A stretch of DNA of 64,000 nt from assembly GCA_963692995.1 (NCBI GenBank), contig OY843611.1, positions 2,790,001-2,854,000 of the forward strand, written 5' to 3'. Below are positions 59,431 to 64,000 of this stretch, piece after piece; position 1 is the stretch's first letter, and each line of letters starts with the position of its first letter. The notes under the pieces were generated by a model. That model saw only the letters and a list, made by a program, of their open reading frames with translations, was not told where the DNA came from and ran no database searches. This DNA comes from Bin87 sp963692995 (GTDB lineage Bacteria > Chloroflexota > Dehalococcoidia > Lucifugimonadales > UBA3495). Made by a program: the position numbers and the translations under genes.

Positions 59431-61755
59431 CTAACCCGCCGCGTCCATCCGCCAGCCGTCGTTCTCAATCAGTTCGTACTCGGCCGGCGTCGCCACCACC
59501 CGCACCGGAAAACTGCCCTGATCCGTCAGCAGCAGTCCTTCGCCCACCCGCGCCTGGGTCAAGAAAACCCGCTGTTCATCGCTCAAGGCCAACTTGCGTT
59601 GGATCAGTTCCGCCGCCCCCGGACTCTGCCGCAGCAGAAAGCAGTCCGCGGAATTAGCCAGCAGCGACAGTCCGGCGTGGCCGGCCAGCCCCGCCTGGCT
59701 GTCCCCGTCCAGAAAGTCCTCAATGTCCTGAGTAATCGTAACCAGTCCCAAGCGATACTTGCGCCCCCGCTTGACCATGGTCATCAGCGCCTGCGCGCCG
59801 CTGGGCGACATCAGCACCGTCCAGCATTCGTCAACCACCATCAGCCGAGGCCGGGTCACCGACATCGCCAGCCCCCACACCGTCTGGCAGCAGAGCATCG
59901 TCGCCGCCGCTTTCATATCGTCGTGCAACGCCTGCAAATTGAACACGGTGAAGGGCGCTTCCTCCCGCTGAACCAGGGCGGAGTCCCCTTCCTGAGCGAA
60001 AAGAAACCGGTAGCTGCCGGTAACGAAGGGAGCCAATTCGTCGGCCAGCGTTCCCGCTTCGACGACACTGACCGCCAGCTCCCGCAGGAAACGCTCAAAG
60101 GCGAAAATCCCGCCGTTGCCCAGAACCGGCGACGGCTCCGTCGCTTGCGCCAGTTCCTGCTGATAAAACCGGTTCAGGCAATAGTCCAGCGTCGTCTCCA
60201 GGCCCGACGCCGGCCCGCGCCGGGCCAGCATCATCTCCAGCAGCGCAACCAGCCCGGCCACTTGCAGCGCCAATTGATCCACCGACTGATAGATCAGCTG
60301 AAAGGGGTTGACGCCGGAGTTCTCCCGGCCCGGATGGAAAACCCGTCCGCCCATCTGCCGAGCCAACAAGGCGTATTCCCCTTCCGGGTCAATCAAATAC
60401 ACCGGAATGCCCCGGCTGCATTCCCGCAGGGCCAGCACCTTGACCGCGAAAGACTTCCCCGAACCGGCCGGCGCCAGCACCGTCATATGCGGGTTGCGAC
60501 GGACTTCGCCCACCCCCAGCCGGTTCGATTCCGCCGTGAAGCCGCCGGTGGCGAAACGGTCGAAGACCACCACGTCGCGGCTGCGGAAATCCATCCCGAA
60601 AGGAATGCCCACCCCGGTGTTGAGCCGGGGCGGGCCGAAGGGAAAGAGGCGTTCCACCGTTCCCTGATCCACCATATGCAAAGCGCCCAGGGGCGACTGC
60701 ATTCGGGGCATCAGGCGGGCGAAGGCTGCGCCCTGCCGCAGCCGGAAGGGACGGGCGCCGGCCTGCATCCCCTGGAAATGGATTTTGACCTGCCGTCCGG
60801 CTTCCTCCAGGGCTGCCGGCGTGTCGCAGTACAGGGCCAGCGACGCGGCGACCCGGAACAGGCCGCCTTCGTTGCGGCTGAGCTGTTCCAGCATCCGATC
60901 CGCGTCGCCGATGCCGCCTTCCACCTCCGGCGGCACCAGCCGGCCCCGCTTGATCAGATCGATCTGCTGCGACTCGAAAGCCAATTTCTTCATATTGAGA
61001 AAGCCGAGGGATTCCGCCTTGTTCAGCGGATACAGGCGCAGGATGAAGTCCAACTCAAAGCCCAGGCCGAACACGCTTTCCAGAAACATCGGCGAGAGCC
61101 GCCGCGGCCACTGGTCAACTTCAAAGACCCGAACCCAGCGCTGGCCCAGGCGCAGGCTGCCCACGCCCGGCGCGCAGTCGGGAACGGCAACATCCCCCGG
61201 CTCCATCCCGTAGCAGGAGCTGGCGGAACGGCCGGCAACGCTGCCCGCCCAGAGCCGTCGCAGATCGTCGCCGGACACCGGCCGGACGGCCCAGCCGGCC
61301 GAGGCCAGCAGGGACTCCGCGTCGGCGGCGTGATCCTGACCGGTCAGCAGGTAGATTTCCCGGTCCAGCGCGTCCCCGTCGCCGGGCAGGCCCTTCAGCC
61401 AGCCGGTCAGGGCGTCGCCGACGGCGGCCGGAACGCCCGAACTCAGCCCCGGCGGCCGGCGCCGCTCGAACCAGTCGATCAGTTCGCCGAAGCCCGGCGG
61501 ATGCTGCCGCACCAGAAAGGAGACCGGAAAGCGCAGGGCCAGCAGAAAGCGCCGCCAGGCCGCCAGCGTCCGTTCATCGCGGAAATCCTGGCTGGCGATC
61601 TGCCAGGCGCAAGTGCGCGCTCCGTCGCTACCCAGCACGAAGTCGGCGCCGGCGGCGTCCACGCCCAGCAGGTCGCCGACGTGCCGCTGCGGACGCAGCA
61701 AATCGGCCGTCGCCCTTTTGATCCGCCGCGTCGCGGCCGTCATTGCCCTGGTCAT
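59431..61755 (-). CDS. VirB4/TraC-type conjugation ATPase
   Basis: 774 aa from ATG 61755. N-terminal VirB4 domain, then the motor: Walker A LAPAGSGKSFAVKVLALREC, IDPEGEYALLARQMGG, Walker B RLMVVDECWTVL and the sensor TITQDIEDFLDGDSQAGLAG. The order and length match type IV secretion ATPases. It marks this block as a conjugative or integrative element. Ends 10 bp before the lipoprotein gene. Confidence 0.85.
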   Translation of the reverse strand: MTRAMTAATRRIKRATADLLRPQRHVGDLLGVDAAGADFVLGSDGARTCAWQIASQDFRDERTLAAWRRFLLALRFPVSFLVRQHPPGFGELIDWFERRRPPGLSSGVPAAVGDALTGWLKGLPGDGDALDREIYLLTGQDHAADAESLLASAGWAVRPVSGDDLRRLWAGSVAGRSASSCYGMEPGDVAVPDCAPGVGSLRLGQRWVRVFEVDQWPRRLSPMFLESVFGLGFELDFILRLYPLNKAESLGFLNMKKLAFESQQIDLIKRGRLVPPEVEGGIGDADRMLEQLSRNEGGLFRVAASLALYCDTPAALEEAGRQVKIHFQGMQAGARPFRLRQGAAFARLMPRMQSPLGALHMVDQGTVERLFPFGPPRLNTGVGIPFGMDFRSRDVVVFDRFATGGFTAESNRLGVGEVRRNPHMTVLAPAGSGKSFAVKVLALRECSRGIPVYLIDPEGEYALLARQMGGRVFHPGRENSGVNPFQLIYQSVDQLALQVAGLVALLEMMLARRGPASGLETTLDYCLNRFYQQELAQATEPSPVLGNGGIFAFERFLRELAVSVVEAGTLADELAPFVTGSYRFLFAQEGDSALVQREEAPFTVFNLQALHDDMKAAATMLCCQTVWGLAMSVTRPRLMVVDECWTVLMSPSGAQALMTMVKRGRKYRLGLVTITQDIEDFLDGDSQAGLAGHAGLSLLANSADCFLLRQSPGAAELIQRKLALSDEQRVFLTQARVGEGLLLTDQGSFPVRVVATPAEYELIENDGWRMDAAG

Positions 61756-61792
61756 AATTCCGCCTCCGCTACCGGGTTGGGAAAAGAACGGG

Positions 61793-64000
61793 TTAGGGAA
61801 AGAAAAAGTAGAAATAACCGCTGGACAAACCGACGCCCAGCAAAGCGCCCAGGACGATTTCGTAAAACCCCCAGAGGGCGCTCACGCCGACTGTGGCGAC
61901 CAGGGAGCCGGAAGCCGTCTGCCGGACCCAGCTCCGGGTTTGCGACGAGCCGGCGTCGAGACCCCAGACGATAACGACAAAGAGCAGCAGCATCCCGGTC
62001 AGCGCCAGAACCAGGCCGGTGATGGAACGGAGAAAGCCGCGCACGGAGTCCAGCAACTGCAACCGGGCGCAGTAGGCATCAGGGGTTTCCAGCGCCGGTA
62101 GCGCTTTGCCGGCGGCGGCGTCCGGATCGGCTATGGCCGTTTGCTGCTCGGCGAACATCGCCCGGTAAGCATCCATTTCCTCTGGCCGACCGGGGCAGGA
62201 CGGCGCCGCAGCCTGCTCCGCCGCTCCCCAAGGCCGGCCCAGCCGAACTCCTGAACCCAGCGCCAGCAGAGGAACCCGGCCGGCCGCGGCGCCGGCGGCC
62301 CGCGGCTCGGCCCGCGCCATCCGGCCCGTCTCGAACCAACGCGGCGCCGGCCTGGGCCGGGGCATTGCCACCGGCACGGCGTCGCCCGGGCTGCCCACGG
62401 GTCCGGCGAAGGATGACGGCGCCGGCGTCAGCGTCGGGCGCGGCGTCGGCGTCCGCCAGAAAGAGCGGCGCGTCGGCCGCACGTAAATCCGCGTCGGCGG
62501 CGGCAAAAAGCGAATGATGACAATGAACCGGCCTACGGCGGCGGCGGCCTGGGCCATAGCCTCCCGCGCCGCATCCCGCGCTTCCTCGGCAGCCTTCCGT
62601 AGCTGCTGAGCCTGCGCCAGGGTGACTTCCGGCTGGGCGGCATCGTCCGCCAAGTCCTGCGCTCGATCCGCGGCGTCCCGCGCCTGATCCGCGGCTTTGC
62701 GGGCGTCGGCTTCAGCCTGGCGAGCGTCGGCTTTGGCCTGGTCGCTGGCCTCCGGGTCTCCCTCTATCGCATCGGCCTTATCCCGCGCTTGGTCGGCGTA
62801 ATCCTCCGCGCGATCCGCGTAACCGTCCGCATCATCCGCCGCGTCCTGGGCGCCGTCCACCGCGTCCTTCAGAGCGTCGGCCGCATCGTCCAGAGTGTCA
62901 ACCGGCGCAATTACGTCGCCGCCGGCCGCGCGGATGCAAGCGTTCTTGGCCTGCATCGCGTCCCAAGCCCGCTGCGCCGCGGCCTCCGTCTCGCCGGCGA
63001 TCCGGGCCGCGTCGCCGGCCAGCGCCGACAAACCGGCCGCCGCCGCGCGGCTGCCCGCCTCGCGCAATGCCGCAGCCTTCAAACGGGCCTGCGCCGCCCA
63101 AGCGCCCACCTGCGCCGCTTCGGCAGCCGCGTTATCCGCCGAGCAATCAACATCCTGCAACGCCTTGACGCCAGCGTCGGCCCGCTGCGCCGCCAATCGG
63201 GCGGCGGCGATGGCGTCGGCCACCTCCTTACGCAAGACCAACGTGTCGCTGCCGTCCGGCGTTTGGCCCAGCGCGGCGATTTTCGCCCTCAGGTCGGCCG
63301 CCGCCTGACGCGCTTTCTGGGCGGCGTCACGAGCGCGCACCGCCGCCGCGACCGCGGCGTCGCCGTCCGCGCTACAGCCGGCCTTGTTCGCCAGATCCGC
63401 CTTGACTTCGGCAATCCGAGCCTGCTCCGACGCCCGGTCGGCGGCGGCTTCGGCCCGGTCAGCCTTAGCCGGCGCGTCGGAAGCCGACGGATCAGACTTG
63501 GCGGCTTGCGTCGCGGCCAGGTTAGCCACGTCCGCGGCGGTATTGGCGTCCGTCGCCGCCTGACGCGCCGCGTCGCAAATGGCGGAGACCGACCGGACGG
63601 CGACAATCCGAGCCGCCAGATTGTCGGCGGCCGCCAGGGCCCGTCGGCCCGCCGTCCGCGCCCGATCCGCGGCGGCCTTCGCCCGGTCCGCGGCCTTGAT
63701 CAAGCCGGCGACGCGGGCCTTGCCAGCCGCGTCTTCCGCCGCGTCAGCCTTGACCAGGGCGTCCTTGCCGGCCCTGCGGGCCTCGACGACCTTATCGGTG
63801 GCATCAGCATCGGCCGGATCAGCGGCGTCCGCGGCGTCCGCGGCGGCGTTGGCAACCTTGGCCGCCCGATTCGCCGCGTCCGCGGCGGCGTCGGTCGCCG
63901 CCTCCAAAATGCAGAGTTCCAGGGTCAGCGCCGAGGTAGTGGCTCGGTCGGCGGCCGCTGCCGCGGCGACCGCGGCGCGGTCGGCCTTATCCGCAGCGTC
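61793..64000 (-). CDS. Ala-rich coiled-coil membrane protein, partial at right edge
   Basis: The frame is open to the window edge, so the N-terminus is missing. Some 530 residues are Ala/Asp/Lys/Arg heptad-like helix (AADAADAADPADADATDKVV), then a Pro-rich stretch (FWRTPTPRPTLTPAPSSFAG), then a C-terminal membrane domain with about three helices (ITGLVLALTGMLLLFVVIVW; SLVATVGVSALWGFYEIVLG). Encoded 37 bp before virB4, so it may be an envelope-spanning part of the same apparatus (inference). Confidence 0.62.
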   Translation of the reverse strand, partial: DAADKADRAAVAAAAAADRATTSALTLELCILEAATDAAADAANRAAKVANAAADAADAADPADADATDKVVEARRAGKDALVKADAAEDAAGKARVAGLIKAADRAKAAADRARTAGRRALAAADNLAARIVAVRSVSAICDAARQAATDANTAADVANLAATQAAKSDPSASDAPAKADRAEAAADRASEQARIAEVKADLANKAGCSADGDAAVAAAVRARDAAQKARQAAADLRAKIAALGQTPDGSDTLVLRKEVADAIAAARLAAQRADAGVKALQDVDCSADNAAAEAAQVGAWAAQARLKAAALREAGSRAAAAGLSALAGDAARIAGETEAAAQRAWDAMQAKNACIRAAGGDVIAPVDTLDDAADALKDAVDGAQDAADDADGYADRAEDYADQARDKADAIEGDPEASDQAKADARQAEADARKAADQARDAADRAQDLADDAAQPEVTLAQAQQLRKAAEEARDAAREAMAQAAAAVGRFIVIIRFLPPPTRIYVRPTRRSFWRTPTPRPTLTPAPSSFAGPVGSPGDAVPVAMPRPRPAPRWFETGRMARAEPRAAGAAAGRVPLLALGSGVRLGRPWGAAEQAAAPSCPGRPEEMDAYRAMFAEQQTAIADPDAAAGKALPALETPDAYCARLQLLDSVRGFLRSITGLVLALTGMLLLFVVIVWGLDAGSSQTRSWVRQTASGSLVATVGVSALWGFYEIVLGALLGVGLSSGYFYFFFP

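Noticed and set aside
59182..61974. 930-aa plus-strand frame
   Set aside because: Antisense of the VirB4 ATPase, which has clear motifs; no ribosome site or family for the plus frame.

Overview
The window reads as a high-GC bacterial chromosome, most likely a Chloroflexota of the Dehalococcoidia/SAR202 kind. This is inferred from gene content, since there is no rRNA. The pointers are two T-box leaders on branched-chain amino acid genes, PspA with PspAA, UGSC/NHL/luciferase-like catabolic genes, MaoC/DUF35/thiolase blocks, and several genes that appear to read UGA as selenocysteine. REP-like palindromes of the form GTCATTCCCGCGAAAGCGGG are scattered through the core part, and short tandem duplications (15-33 bp, 2-3 copies) occur throughout, inside and outside genes.

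Layout. 0-0.3 kb: left-edge SelW/Rdx-like selenoprotein. 0.4-5.3 kb: a PaREP1-like gene, two overlapping MaoC-like hotdog genes, a two-subunit TPP enzyme, a DUF35 Zn-ribbon/OB protein and a thiolase-like protein. 5.4-8.0 kb: carboxynorspermidine decarboxylase-like gene overlapping a DUF3326 gene. 8.1-9.4 kb: PspAA, PspA (frame broken) and a two-TM peptide. 9.9-11.5 kb: DUF4178 and DUF350. 11.6-18.2 kb: tight four-gene minus-strand operon of transglutaminase-like protein, divergent SecA, lipoprotein and an unknown protein. 18.4-22.1 kb: UGSC-type selenoprotein with an unknown partner, an NHL-repeat protein and a luciferase-like oxidoreductase. 22.5-25.5 kb: tRNA-Ser(GGA), then T-box, ilvB and a helix-turn-helix protein. 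25.6-31 kb: two methyltransferases, panD, SprT-like protease, quinone oxidoreductase and a GreA-like factor. 31.3-31.7 kb: a peroxiredoxin whose peroxidatic Cys codon is UGA. 31.9-34.8 kb: metallo-beta-lactamase nuclease, then an AT-richer DUF262 + HEPN pair. 34.9-40.9 kb: T-box-ilvB-ilvN-ilvC-leuA operon on the minus strand. 41.3-64 kb: a mosaic accessory element with S24-type repressor, excisionase-like protein, many unknown small genes, two coiled-coil nuclease-like paralogs, a pentapeptide-repeat protein, a decayed DUF262 gene and helicase, zinc-ribbon proteins, and a minus-strand operon with a VirB4-type ATPase.

How the parts fit. The ilv/leu genes form a complete leucine/valine branch controlled by tRNA-sensing leaders, and a second T-box-controlled acetolactate synthase lies 15 kb away. 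PspA, its associated protein, DUF4178, DUF350 and the SecA-like operon suggest a membrane-stress or envelope module. The three UGA genes (SelW-like, UGSC, peroxiredoxin) all place UGA at a redox-active Cys position, so the cell probably makes selenoproteins; the sel genes are not in this window. The 41-64 kb block looks like an integrated or conjugative element, but no integrase or relaxase is visible.

Quality note. Eight or so genes are split by what look like single missing bases next to short homopolymers. This fits residual long-read assembly errors at least as well as real decay. All starts, families and regulatory sites were read by eye; no database search was run.
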